A DNA stretch of 64,000 bases from Sclerotinia nivalis (lineage: Eukaryota > Ascomycota > Leotiomycetes > Helotiales > Sclerotiniaceae): the NCBI GenBank assembly GCA_029531795.1, contig JAPEIS010000001.1, positions 3,472,001-3,536,000 of the forward strand, read 5' to 3'. Each line of letters begins with the position of its first letter. Position 1 is the first letter of the stretch. Position numbers and translations under genes: made by a program. A model generated the notes under the pieces. It did no database searches and was not told the origin of the DNA. It worked only from the letters and a program-made list of their open reading frames with translations. Below are positions 23,063 to 36,239 of the stretch, in pieces.

Positions 23063-26000
23063 ATGGATAGAGATAAGCCATTGCAGTTCAACTCTATAAA
23101 TAGCAAATCTCTACTCATTAAAACCATTATATTCCTTGCATATGAAAATCCCTTTATTGTTACAAATCTCATTGATAATGGATGCTTTGAAGAAGCCTTT
23201 GCTAATCGTTCTTTTGCTTCCAAATACAATATTGAAATACAACTCTTACCTCACCTTTGCAAACTCCGATTTGCCGATGAAAAGATCGCCGACAGAATTA
23301 CAAAATATTTTGTAATGGAAATCGCTATAAAGGATCACTATAAATATTGATTCTTTTATATTACCCAACTTTCATTAGAGACACCGTTAATCTTTGGTTT
23401 ATCATAATTACAACACTACAATCCTACTATCAATTGAACAAAGATAAATTTAACATTCTCTTCAAACTATTACATTTCCAATTACTTAACGCATCATAAT
23501 TCAGAGCCAGTTATCATATCAACGATCCCATTTTCGATCAAAAAACAAAAAGATCTAACAAAAGTTACTCCACAACAGATCCTTGATACTATCAAATCTT
23601 TAAATAAATTCCTTATCGATCCTGATATAAAAGCTAAATATACAGTTTATAAATACTGCTCTCCATATATCAAGGATTATCCAAAAAACGATATCGATTG
23701 TTTATCTATTCAAACACTTTCTACTTTTAAAAGAACTTCTTATAAAAAACCTTCTATTGAAGAAATACCAAATAAAGATTACATATCACAATCTGATGAT
23801 TCTTCTATTAACCTCGAATTTCAACAGAGTCTAACACCTGGTATGAATCATTATCAAACAAAGCATTATAGAGAACCAAATAATCAAGCACAGATGATTC
23901 TCAATTATCTATATCCAAAATCGATCTTAAAGATTGCAGATCGGCATCAATCTATTCACAATCCAAAAAACCGTTTGCCCCTGCTTTCTGTTAAAAAACT
24001 CTTTATGTCTATTTACAAAGATACAAGCCCAAATATAAATGATATTCGTTGATTACAAGCTTCTAGCTTTGTTTCGTTTTGTCAACAAGATAACGTTCGG
24101 GCTATCCGATTGATATAGAATGAATTGAATGCCCTACAGAAAACTATTGAGCAAAATCATTTGCGACAGGCTATGTTGTCCTCGATATTTACAGAAAGGG
24201 ATTTTCGATCGATTTTACAAGGGCAAAACAATATAACAGAAATGCTTTCTAAAACCTCATTACAACTTTATGATTTTATATACGATTATTACAAGCCACT
24301 CTATTTGCGAAAGATCTCTGAAATTGATATCGATAAATTTTTAACCGGCAAACCTTCCCTTAATGACAATCAAATACGATAAAGGCTTCCTATATAATTA
24401 CAAAACAAACTTCCTACCTTCCTCCTACATTATACAGATAAATTACCGCCTCATCGAATCTGGGATTACAAAATTGAATTGATGTTTAGTAAAAAACCAT
24501 CTTATTTCAAAAACCGCCCTTTATCGTCAATAAAGTTAATAATGATATACAAATAGCTTGATGATAATCTCTCCAAAGAATTCATTCGGGAATCGAGATC
24601 GTAGTACGCCTCTCCTTTGCTATTGGCTGCCAAGTCGGGAAAAGGGGTCCGCATTTGTCAAGATTATCGAGGATTAAATAACATTACTATAAAGAATCGT
24701 TATCCATTACTCATCGTTCACAAAACGCTAGATGCTTTTTGCAATACAAAAATTTACATCAAACTTGATATCATTGCAACATTCAACAAATTGCAAATCG
24801 CCAAAAAGGATAAATGAAAAATTGTATTCATTACTTGTTTTAGTCTTTTTGAATCTCTAATTATGTTTTTCAATCTCTACAATACATCTACATTATTTCA
24901 ACATTATATCAATCATACGTTTTTCGACGAATTGAACAAGTATTGTATTGTATATCTCGATAACGTTTTAATCTACTCCGATAATCCTATAAAGTATAAA
25001 GAATATATCCGTCAAATAATTCAAAAGTTAATGGATACTAAATTACAGATTGATATTAACAAATACAAATTCGAAACCACAAAAACAAAGTATTTGGGTC
25101 TTATCATTACAATCGAAAGCATCGAAATGGATCAAGAAAAGATCACAGCTATTATATCTTGGGAATTGCCTTTATATATAAAAGATTTACAACGATTTCT
25201 CAATTTCGCCAATTTCTATTAACGTTTTATAAAAGATTTTTCAAAGATTTGTTGCTCTTTCAACAATCTCTTGCAGAAGAATATTATATAGGATTGGACT
25301 ACAGATCATACAAAGGCTTTTGACACTTTAAAAAGAGCTTTCACAATGGCGCCGGTTTTGGCATACTTTGATTACAGACGGAAAACTGTTTTGGAAACCA
25401 ACGCTTCCGATTGGGCTTCAGAAGGAGTTCTCTCGCAATACAATGATGATAACGTTTTGCGTTCAATCGCTTACTTTTCATTTAAGCATACAGCAACGGA
25501 ATACAATTATAAAATCTACAACAAAGAACTATTCGCTATTATCAAGACAATAAAAGAATAGCACCTAAAGCTCCAAGACTTACAAAAGAAGTTCGAGATT
25601 CTCACTGATCACAAGAACCTCGAATATTTTATGATTACAAAAGCTCTCAATCAACAATAAGTACAATAATCTGAATTTCTGTCTCAATATAATTTCTGTA
25701 TAATCTATTAATTAGGAAACAAAGCTATTCGATTAGACGCACTAAATAGAAAACACGAAGATCGACTGTATCACTCTAATCCAAACGATGAACATCTAAA
25801 GAATCGAGAACACGTTGTCCTCCCTCAGAACCGTTTTGACGATAACCTTTATAAGGATTTGATTAAACATATCAATTTGACACCAATAAAAACAATAGTA
25901 CTATTCTACGACCAATCAATTGATACCTTAATCGATACAGCGTATACTAAATCCAATATCGCAAATCAACTTATCTCTACTCTTAACAATCTATCGATAA

Positions 26001-27520
26001 CTAAATGATCAAAAGAATATCGTAAAACCCTCCGGATCGCTATACAAGATTGTTCGATCCAAAATAATAGAATTTACTACCGGGATAAGATTTGGGTTCC
26101 ACCAGACAATGAACTCAAACTCCAAATTATCTATCGAACTCATTCTTCTGATCCTGCCGGCCATCCTGATCGAACTAAAACGATCGATCTTGTCTCTCGT
26201 ACATACTGGTGGCCTAATATGCATTTGGAGATCGCGTCCTATGTAAAGGCCTGCGAACTTTGTACTCGCACCAAATCGTCCAAATCGGCGCTTCCCGGAT
26301 TTTTGAAACCGCTGTCTATCCCTTTTCGCATATAGTTTGATATCTCAATCGACTATATTACATCGCTCCCGGATTGCACTCGTTATAATTCTACCTATAA
26401 ATATATCTTGATGATAGTCTGCAGGCTAACCAAAATGAGATATTTCATCGATACACGCACGCTAACGACAGAGAAGCTAATCGATGCTTTTATTAGTTGC
26501 ATCTATACACTTCATAGACTTCCGGACAATATCATTTCCGATCGAAGAACGCAATTCGTATCAGGATTCTGATCACAACTCTCGAAGCGGTTAAAAGTTA
26601 CCTTAAAATATTCTTCAGCTTTTTATCCTCAAACAGATAATCAAACTGAATATATTAATTCGGTTCTGAAGCAATATTTACAAACTTTTGTTAACTATCA
26701 TCAAAACAATTAATTAATTGAATTGATTACCCTTAACCAAATTTGCATCCAATAATTTGGTCTCTAAAACAACTAATTGCTCACCTTTCTTCACCAATTA
26801 CAGCTTTAATCCATACCTAAACATTGAACCTAATAAACCTTACCCACTGAATATAACTCTAACACAAAAACGGGAATTCTTTAAAAATAATAGAACCACA
26901 GATCGCATAGAACATATCTTAAAGCAACTTCGTACTCTTGTACAGCAAACAATTGCTACTTATAAAGATTATACTAACCGCCACCACTCTGACTCACCTC
27001 ACTACACAACTGGCTAGAAAGTCTTTATCAATACTAAGAATATGAAAACTTCGCACAAAACAAAAAAGCTAAATAATAAATAAATCAGCCCTTACAAGAT
27101 TATCAAAGTTTATCCTCATACTTGTCTTGTTCAATTGCCTAAGAACATTAAAATCTTCCCTGTTTTCCATCATTCTCTTTTACTTCCAGTTCATACTAAT
27201 CCTCATTTTCCGGTTCAAGCAACAATTAACGAATCAGAATCCCTGATTACACGGGATAGAATTTTGGAGCAGAACGATGATAAGGATGAGTTTATTCAGA
27301 AATGGATATTTGAAAGAATTCTAGATAATCACGATAAAGATGGTTATCATTATTTGATCAAATGAAGACACTACACGCCAATTTGGCAACCAGCTAATGA
27401 TTTAAAGGATAACGAGAAGATTCTTATCGAATATTATCGCCTTCATCCAGAAAAGCTAGAACCGCCAGCTTGGATCCTAAAGCACCCCGACACTACTATA
27501 TTGCAACCGGAACCATAGAA
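23063..27520 (+). pseudogene. pol relic of element D (protease, RT, RNase H, integrase, chromodomain)
   Basis: Protease NLIDNGCFEEAF (~23165; DSG changed to DNG). RT has QDYRGLNNITIKNRYPLL (24660) and YLDNVLIYS (24953; YLDD changed to YLDN). RNase H has LETNASDWASEGVLSQY (25390). Integrase has a His/Cys finger (HPDRTKT ... CELCTRTK, 26160-26270), FDISIDYI, ISDRRTQFVSGF (26540) and FYPQTDNQTEYIN (26625). It ends in a chromodomain (ERILDNHDKDGYHYLIK stop RHYTPIWQP, 27310-27400), so D is a chromovirus. Scattered stops and lost Asp residues make it inactive. Confidence 0.85.
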
Positions 27521-27755
27521 TTTGCAATCGAAGTCATACAGCGCAATTGCTACACCTACTCTACAAAGATCCATTCGCATCAAGATTATCCACTTCGCCT
27601 AAAGGTATATTACGTATTATAACAATAAGGGATATAATATCATTAAAGGATATCATATATTTTTTGTTCAGGGATTTAATTGAGGAAAAATATCTGTATT
27701 TTTTCTTTATTTTTCTTTATTTTTTAATACCCATTTGAGGTCAAATGGGTTTCTT

Positions 27756-27768
27756 GAGGAGGGGGTAC
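27756..27768 (+). other. polypurine tract of element D
   Basis: GAGGAGGGGGTAC lies directly before the 3' LTR: the plus-strand priming site expected at this position. Confidence 0.75.
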
Positions 27769-27931
27769 TGTTACGAGTTCATCTCCCTTCACCTGCACGT
27801 GATCATGTGTGCCTTAGGCACACATGTATACACTCACTTCTATATAGTCAGGTCACCTCCTTGACCTTCTTCTCCTCCTCGTAGTACAACAATAGATCAA
27901 ACCTACACATACCTTTTCCCTTACCGTGATA
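27769..27931 (+). repeat. 3' LTR of element D
   Basis: Begins TGTTACGAGTTCATCTCC and ends TTACCGTGATA, the same 163-bp length as the 5' LTR. Confidence 0.93.
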
Positions 27932-28004
27932 CGTAAAGTCTTTGTAGGAGCTAGAACTGGCAACAATACTGCAGCGTCTGAATGATCCAAGATCTATAAT
28001 AGTG

Positions 28005-31000
28005 ATCCAGATTTCTTGGGGTATAAACGGTAATAGTCGATTAGGGTTTTCTCATTACCTTTTAAATCTGATATTGGTTGCTAGGTTGATATATAATGTT
28101 TCCATTTGATTTGATAATAATAACCATCTTCATTGTAGTTATCAAGTATACTTTCAAATATCTATTTTTGAATTGGTTTTTCCTCTCCATCTTCTCTTTC
28201 GAGGATTCTGTCTCTTGTGGTTTTCGATTCCGATTCATTAATTAAAGTTTGTTCTGGAAAATAAGGTTTTGGATATATTGGTCTTAGCAACGAATGATGG
28301 AATACTGGGAAAATTCGTATATTTTCTAATAGTTCGATCAAACAAGTGTACAGATAGACCTTTATTATTTCGTATAATCCGATCCATTTATTGTCGAGCT
28401 TTTTTGCTTTACAAGATATCTTTATGTTTTTTGTATTCATATATACTTTTTGTTCTTTTGTGTATTGCAACGAATCTAATCTATTCCGATTTGTATATTC
28501 CTTATAGATTGCAATAGATTGTTTCGTAAATGCTTTAAGTTAATCCAGGATATGTTCTATTTTATCAATTGTTTTGTTTCTCTTGAAGAATTCGCGTTTT
28601 TGAACTATTGTTATATCTGAAGGGCAGGGTTTACTAGGTTCTATATTCAATTATAGATTAAAACTGTAATTCGCAAAAAACGGCGAATAGTTTGTTGTTT
28701 TAGAAACCAAATTGTTTAAAGCAAATTTTGCCAATGGTAATTATTCCATTCAATCATTTTAATGAAAGTTTATAAATACACACAAATACTGTTCTAGAAT
28801 TGAATTGATTCGTTCCGTTTGACTATTTGTCTGCAGATGAAACGTTGAGCTGTATTTAAGAGCTATTCTCAATCGTTTAGAAAGCTATATCTAGAATTCT
28901 GATACGAATTGTATTCCTCGATCTGAAATGATATTTTCCGGGAGATCATGTAATATATAAACGTGACTGATGAAAGCATTAACCAATTCTTCTATTATCA
29001 AAGATTTTGTATCTATAAAGTGTTTCATTTTTGTCAATCTATAAATAATTATTAATATATATTTGTATATTGAATTATAGTGTTTACAATCTAGTAAAAG
29101 TGTAATGTAATCGATTGAAATATCTGATTATAGTTGGAAAGGAACAGGCAACAGTTTCAGGAATCCTGGGGGGAATGACTTTGAGGATTTTGTTTGAATA
29201 TAGAGTTCGTAAATTTAAACATAGGCATCTATTTCTTGATGCATTTGTAGCCACTAATAGCTTCTGGAGACCAAATCAATAGTTTTCGTACAACCAGGGT
29301 GGCCAGTGGGGCCCGACGAATATGTTTTATATAAAATTTGTATCTTCAGTTCATTATCAAGCGGAATTCATAGTTTTTCACGATAGTAGATCTTATTATT
29401 ATAAATACGATAATTCTGTATAACTATTCGTAAGATTTTCCTGAATTCTTTTGGTCATTTGATTGTAAAGGGATCTTCGATTGCTGATATTAATTGTTTG
29501 GCCATATCTGATCTGTTGTATGTTGTATTAATGAATTCGTTGATGGGTTTGTCTTCAAGTGGTATTGTTCAATCTGTTGTAGTTAACGAAATATTGTCTG
29601 TAAGTTCTTTGTATAGATCTATATCGAATCTATTAGTAGGTAAAATAGTGCGCTCCTGGTTTTTTAAATGTTTATCGTTGGGATCAGAGCTATCAGGTCG
29701 ATCCTTCTATCAGTGGTTCAAAGTATCTGGCCGAATTGCTTTAATTCCTAGTCGATAAACAATTCGGAAATTGTATTGAAATAGAAACTCTGATTATTAT
29801 ATTTAACGTTGATTTAATGCTTTCGTTGTTGTAAAGTATTCCAGATTCTTGTAATCGGTTAGGATTTCGAATTTCTGTTGAGATTCTTGTAATTCCGATC
29901 GTTATTCCTCTATTGATTTAATAATAATTAATAGTTTTTTATTGTAAATCTTGTAATTATATTCAATAATTGAATATTTCGAAGAAAAGTATATTACTAA
30001 TTGTAAAATGTTGTTGTTATTGTACTGAGAAAGTACCCCTTCCGAAATCTAATCCGAAGTATCTGTTTCCAATACAGTTTTTCTATTGTAGTTAAAATAG
30101 ATAAATATTGGAATTGTTATAAATGCTTTCTTTAGGTTCTCGAATACTATTGTATAATTGTTCTTCTATTGTCAATCTATTCCTTTTTGTAAAAGGTTAT
30201 TTAAAGGACGGTAGATCTTTGAAAAGGTTTTTATAAATCGATGATAAAAATTCGCAAAACCGAGGAATCGTTATAAATCTTTAATAGATGTTGGTTGTGT
30301 TTAAAAAGTAATAGCTGATATTTTATTTTGATTCATTTTTATACCTTCGATTATAATCATAAGGTCTAAATATTTCGTAAAAGTTGTTTTGAATTCGTAT
30401 TTATTAATATTGATTTGTAAATCAGCATCTTGCAGTTTCTGGATTATATTGCGAATATATTCTCGATATTGATTCTTATCTTTAAAGTATATAAGAATAT
30501 CATCGAGGTATACAGTGTAGTATTTATTCAGTTCATTAAACAAAATGTGATTAATGTAGTATTGGAATGATATTGATGTATTATAAAGATCAAAAAGTAT
30601 AACTAATGATTCGAATAATCCAAATCGAGTAATGAAAGTGGTTTTCCATTCGTTACTTTTTGCAATACGAAGTTTGTTGAAAACAGCAATAATATCTAAT
30701 TTGGTATAGATTTTTGCATTGCAAAAAGTATTCAGGGTTTCTCGAATAATTAGTAAAAGGTATCGGTTCTTAATAGTAACATTGTTCAAATCATGGTAAT
30801 CCTGATAGATATGAACCTCTTCATTAAATTTGGCTGCTAGAAGTAATAGGGCTGTGCTTCGTAATCTTGATTCCCGAATGAAATTTTTAGTAAAGTTGCT
30901 ATCGATCCATTTTCGAATTATCTTTAATTTGAAAAGGGATAAAAGGCGATTTTTGAAATATGAAGGTTCTTTTTTAGATATTAATTCTATTTTGTAATCC

Positions 31001-32330
31001 TATATCCGTTGTAGAGGAAGTATATCTGTATAACAAGGTAGGAAAGCAGATAGCTTGTCTTGAAGCCACGAAGGGAACTTTTCCTTGATCTTATTATCGC
31101 TGAATAGTGATTTGTCATTGAGGAATTTCTCGATATCCATCTCTGTTATTTTTCGAAGGTGTTTTAATTGATAGCAATGGTAAACAAAATCGTAAAGCTT
31201 CGGAGATACTTTGGCTAACATATTGACAATATTGTCTTTTCCATGTAGTATATCCTTGAAGTCTTATTCCTGAAAAACTGGAACCATTGTTGCTTTATAT
31301 AAGCGTTCTTGTCGGATAATTTTTTTTACTTGATCTAATTCCTTTTATATAAAATATATAACCTTCACTTTATTCTATTAGCAAAAAGATATAAAACTAG
31401 TAGTTTATAATCAACGGATATTATCTAAATCTGATCTTGTATTGGAAGTGATCTCGATCTGCTCTTTTGGGATTGAAATTGATAGCAATAGTAAGGGTTC
31501 ATTCTTTGGTATTGATTTTGATCAACATTATCCAGCGATCTTTTGTATAGACTTATACTGAATAGGACATCAGTTTAATATCATTTGTATTTGAAATGAT
31601 ACTCCTTTATTACAAATTCTTGTACGATAATGATTTATATTAGATATCAAGGTTTTATCGATTTGTAAATCGATTCCAAAGTCTTCTATCGATTTATAAT
31701 CTTCGTTTGTAGAAACTGATTCATTATAATCTTGCTCCGATGGCTTTTTTAAGACTGTCTTAAAATTTTGAATATATGTTTTGTCGTTTTCGTTTTCGTC
31801 TTCGATAAATGATAATAAATATCGGAAAGGATTATCAAAAACTTTATCGATAGATGGTTTTGTAGATATACTACTTTTGTATATTTGGTTTGTATATATT
31901 AGCAAAGGGATTGTTGATGTTTGTATTGGATCGAATGTACTGTAAGGGTAACAATGAGTTATACAATATTGAGAGTTGAAAAAGAGAATTATATCCCGTT
32001 AGTTTATATATGGATTATAACATTGTAATTATGATAGCCCGAAAATAATTGGAGTTTCTTTGAAAAGTTTTGTAATAAAGAATAATCATATTTCTTTATA
32101 TTGTTCTATTGTTATATCTATTACGAAATAATCAATGATGATATCTGTAGTGTTTCCATTTGCTAAACGAAGTTCACGACAATGTGGTAAAAGTCGAATT
32201 GGGATATTATTTCGATCAATGAAAGAACGATTAGCGAATGTCTTTCCTGAACATCCGTTATCAATCAAGCTGATCATATTGAAGGGAGAGGAATGCGTTG
32301 AGAATATAATGGTTTGAATGAATAGAGATT
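28005..32330 (-). pseudogene. pol relic of element C (protease, RT, RNase H, integrase, chromodomain)
   Basis: Read on the minus strand. Protease ISLIDNGCSGKTFANRSF (32277-32220). RT has NNVTIKNRYLLL and an intact YLDDILIYF (~30510). The integrase C-terminus has KLDNKWIGLYEIIKVY and IRIFPVFHHSLLRPIYPKP (28470-28162), followed by a chromodomain relic (LDNYNEDGYYYQIKWKHY, ~28150-28090). Less decayed than B; RT is open for 162 codons (30789-30301). Confidence 0.82.
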
Positions 32331-32559
32331 TGCTATCTATAGAATTGAGCTGTAAAGGTTCTTTGCTAGTTATTGCTCGTTGTATCCATTCTGTATCCCT
32401 TGATAATCCCTGCGAACGATTTGTTGTAGAGGTTAAACTTTTTCCGAGTATTTTTGAATAAATGTAGATGATGATGATACTATATTGCGAGGAGATATAT
32501 TTGATATACTTTCTGATAATACTAATGCTTCTTCTTCAACGAACCCGGTGAATGTATTA

Positions 32560-33980
32560 AAATGTTATTATTGATAATTATTGTAATCTTGATAATTACC
32601 TCGTTAGAAATTTCTACGATTAATTGGATTAAAGGGATAGTATTATTGAATTTGAAGTTATACTTGATATCCTCCTCGTTGATAGCTACCTTGATTGATT
32701 GAACTGTTTGAACGGTATTGTTGATTTTGATATAGTTGATGATTATCTTTCAAATAATTACTTTCATAGGAAATGCTTTTGTATCCACTTGCATTTCTTA
32801 TAGCATCGGCTTGTTTCTTTGCTTTACAATCTGCAACTCGATACCCAGATTGTTTACAAAAATGATATAGATTATAAAGGTATTCGTACTCTCTTTGTAT
32901 TTGTTTTGAAGTTCTGATTGCATCGAAATCTATAAGGTCACCTTGAATATGAAATGCTAGCAATATTTATCGTTGAATATAAGTTGAACTAGATCTCGAG
33001 GAGTTTATATTATAATACTCATTATCCCAACAGTTTTGGTTTTATACTTGGAACTTCTTTCTTCATCCTTCAGTATCAATGAATTCGCAAAGATTTGAAT
33101 CGCCTTTTACCAATACCTTCAATTCATCGATGACTTTTTGTTTCATTGCAAGGACCATTTTTCGGAGAGTTTTTTCATTAAGTGCACTCAAATATTCCAA
33201 CTGTGAATAAAAAAAGGGAAATAGGGTTTTATTATCCATTTTGAGTTTGTCGAATTTGATTGCAGTTTTACGTTTAGCATTAATTGAAATATAAAGACCA
33301 TCAAGTTTCTTCAGGAATATATCCGCAATAGTAAATTCCGATATATTATCTATAATTCCTTCAATATCCTTTCATCTTTTCTATCAAACTGTTCCTTCCA
33401 AAAGCGAAATCATATGTAACAATTTCTTTTATTCTATATCGAAAACTATAGAATCGCTTTTCCAATAGATATATAAACCTATTTTCCAATCTTCGTATTC
33501 GCTTTATCGAATCAAAAGGCCTGTTTTTTCATCTTTGAATAATTCAGGATTCTTTGTAGTTTGTTGTAATCAATAGGTTGATACAACAAAGTTTGCTCCA
33601 ATAGATGATTGATCAAGTTGTTCCCGAAAAGCAAAATTCTGAATTATTAATCTCGCATTAACTATATTGTTTAATTGTAGATCTCCTTATAATGCATATA
33701 TTTCTTATCGATATTGCTTTGTTTGAGCTAATATCCGTTCTATAAAACTGAACAAATGTTACATATATACAACAGCTTTAGAGTTCTATATATTAGTAAA
33801 TATATCAAAAACAAAGATTGGATTTTTAAGGTCTCCATTTTCAACACTGGAAAGCTCATATACAAACCATTGATAATTAAAGAAAACAGATTTAATATGC
33901 TCTCGGAGTTCGGGTATTGTCTTTGATCGGATTGGGGGTATCGATAGTTCTAATAGGATTGATTGAGTAATGTTCGACAT
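32560..33980 (-). pseudogene. gag relic of element C
   Basis: Starts at ATG 33980 (MSNITQSILLELSIPPIRS), open for 64 codons. The open stretch 32963-32658 contains the zinc-knuckle relic YHFCKQSGYRVADCKAKK and a Gln/Asn/Ser-rich tail. Confidence 0.78.
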
Positions 33981-34274
33981 AATGATAAATTATTTAAAAC
34001 AATCTTAAAAACTAGAATATAATTATAAGATCTTTGATTTCGAATATATAACAACGTAATACTAATTAAATCGAAATCTGAGTTTGAATCTGAATCTGGA
34101 TCTGAATCTGGGTCTGGATCTGGATCTAAATTGGAATCGAATTAAAGCATTGTTTATTATTTATCGACATATTGATAATCGAAGTTTCCGAATATTTCAT
34201 AAAATTGATTATTTGGCAAAACTGGGCTGTCTTTCCCATTCAACAACAAAGTCTTTATGAAGGATAGAATATAT

Positions 34275-34420
34275 TATCACAATAATGATAGAATACTTTA
34301 AGATATAATGATATTCTACGAAGAAGGAAGAAGGTGCTAGGAAGAGCGCCGACTATATAGGGGATGGGTGCCTTAGGCAGCCATGCAGACTAGCTAGGAA
34401 CGGGTTACGAACCCGTGACA
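34275..34420 (-). repeat. 5' LTR of element C
   Basis: Minus strand begins TGTCACGGGTTCGTAACCCG and ends TTGTGATA. It retains the T-arm-like hairpin in full. Confidence 0.92.
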
Positions 34421-35103
34421 CTTACAAAACAAAAAAGCTTAACGATAAATAAATCGAACTATACAAAATAATAAAGATCTATTTATATACTTGCTTAATC
34501 GAACTTCCAGAAAATATACGAATTTTCCCAGTATTTCATTATTCGTTATTAAAACCAGTATATCCAAAACCTCATTTCCCAAAACAAATTTTAATTAACA
34601 AATCGGAATTGAAAACTACAAAAGACAGAATCCTCAAAAGAAAAAACAAAAAGGAAAAACCAATTCAGAAATGAGTATTTGAAGATATACTTGATAACCA
34701 TAATAAAGATAACTATCATTATCAAATCAAATAAAAATATTATATATCAATTTAACAATCAACATCAAATCTAAAAAGCAATAAAAAGACTCTAATCGAC
34801 TACCATTATTTACATCCCGAAAAACCTAAACCACTATCATAAATCTTGGATCATCCAAAAACTGCAATACTATTACCAACTCTAACTTCTATAAAGACTT
34901 TACAATGATCAACAAAAAAGAAAATACAATTTATTTAAACAAAAAAATAATATCTCAAATTTTAAAACAATCTTAAAATTTGAAAGATAATCTCACAACT
35001 CAGGAATTTGAAGCGTTTGGACAAGATTTTGTTTGAACAATTGTTTTTCAAAAAGGTTTTATCAATAATTTGAGGATAAACTAGACTTTGAGAAAAGGAA
35101 TAC

Positions 35104-35249
35104 TATCACGGATTCGTAACCCATTCCTAGCTAATCTGCATAACTGCCTAAGGCACCCATCCCCCATATAGTCGGCGCTCTTCCTAGCACCTTTTTCTTT
35201 CTTCGTAGAATATCATTATATCTTAAAGCATCCTACCACTACTGTGATA
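35104..35249 (+). repeat. 3' LTR of element B
   Basis: Begins TATCACGGATTCGTAACCC (TG start changed to TA) and ends ACTGTGATA. The A-rich purine tract GAAAAGGAATAC lies just before it. Confidence 0.9.
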
Positions 35250-35780
35250 CTACTTAAGGTTTCAATTGCGGAAAAGAATACTATCTTCGTAAACGTACGG
35301 AGATTGATGAGGTAAGTATTGTAAGACACGCCAAAAAATGGCCGTGCTTGTTCCACAAATAGAAGTTCTGGCCAATAAAATCATTATATTGATTGAAAAT
35401 TTATATAATGAAATCTAGATGATTAAAGTACGAGCTTTGACTCCGGCCCTTTCGGGGCTAAAAATAACAACGGATTCGCTGAAGGCTCACCGTAGTTATT
35501 TTTTACACCCCTTAGGACCTACGATCAGCTCGTGCTACGCAGCCTATTAGATTCCTATAATTCAAAAGAATTTCATATATTTATTTTTCAATTAATTATG
35601 AATTTTGAAGCTATTCAGAGTTCGGAGAGCGAAATGGTCTGTGCGTCGAATTCTGCACTAAAATGTGGGGTAGTTTTCACATGACCTTTTCGAACCCTGA
35701 ATTTAAACTCTGAATTTGAATATAAATTTGAATATGAATATAAATATAAATATATACTATTGTCTCAAACACCTCAAATC
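35250..35780. other. AT-rich flank with hairpins and fragments of repeat E
   Basis: A repeat-E end lies at 35293-35330. Around 35425-35550, GCCC(T)TTCGGGGC and AAAAATAAC-ACGG / CCGT-GTTATTTTT form nested inverted repeats, with ACGAGCT / AGCTCGT outside them. No gene. Confidence 0.5.
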
Positions 35781-35985
35781 CGATTTTCTAATTAAAACTC
35801 TCCAATTAGAACTCTCCAATTCAACTTTTTAAATAAACTCTTTAATTAAAGCTCTTCAATTCAACTTTTCAAAAAACTCTTTAATTAAAACTCTTTAATT
35901 AAAACTCTTCAATTCAACTTTTTAAATAAACTCTTCAATTAAAACTCTTCAATTAGAACTCTTTAATTCAACTTTTCGAAATATT
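35780..35985. repeat. minisatellite of AACTCTTTAATT / TTCAACTTTTT units
   Basis: Irregular tandem array of ~12-26-bp units such as AACTCTTCAATT and CAACTTTTTAAATA, all variations of one AT-rich motif. Confidence 0.8.
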
Positions 35986-36239
35986 TTGAGGTTCCTTATC
36001 TTTCTTATCGCACCTCTCAATATATTAAACCAATCAGAATCGTTCTTGAACTTTTCAATCTTCAACCTCGATTCTTTTCATTCATTCAATCGATCTCAAA
36101 TCCTTCAATTAATTATTATTCCACAACAATCAATCACAAAAATATAAAAAATATATCATTAGAAAGCCCTTAATCAATTAATTATAATTCTACTTTCCAA
36201 TATCATTTTATCAATTCTCTTCAATTATAATGTTGCTCG

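Larger units (their letters stand above)
21178..27931 (+). mobile_element. Element D: Ty3/gypsy chromovirus inserted in C, innermost and youngest
   Basis: 6754 bp, with direct 163-bp LTRs and the target duplication CGTAA (21173-21177 and 27932-27936). C's minus-strand sequence runs seamlessly across the site when D is removed (TTTACG then ATAATCAATAAG, as in B). Full Ty3/gypsy order on the plus strand: gag, protease, RT, RNase H, integrase, chromodomain. It has far fewer stops than B or C. Confidence 0.94.
20828..34420 (-). mobile_element. Element C: Ty3/gypsy chromovirus inserted in B, opposite orientation
   Basis: 146-bp LTRs at 34275-34420 (5' LTR) and 20828-20973 (3' LTR), both on the minus strand, are flanked by CTTAC (20823-20827 and 34421-34425). 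Removing C restores B's integrase reading. Same family as B: LTR start, gag start and RT text are close. Itself split by element D at CGTAA. A purine-rich tract, GAGGAAGGGGGTAT, precedes its 3' LTR on the minus strand (20974-20987). Confidence 0.93.
14766..35249 (+). mobile_element. Element B: Ty3/gypsy chromovirus, outermost of a three-level nest
   Basis: Identical-length 146-bp LTRs at 14766-14911 and 35104-35249, both forward, are flanked by CTACT (14761-14765 and 35250-35254). The body on the plus strand carries gag, protease, RT, RNase H and integrase relics. It is split by element C at 20827/34421 and then continues to the integrase C-terminus and a purine-rich tract next to the 3' LTR. 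Without the insertions it is ~6.9 kb. Every frame is riddled with stops, so this is the oldest and most decayed layer. Confidence 0.92.

Noticed and set aside
29459..29758. 99-codon plus-strand ORF
   Set aside because: Antisense to the RNase H/integrase region of element C; its equivalent in B (19585-19779) is likewise a shadow.
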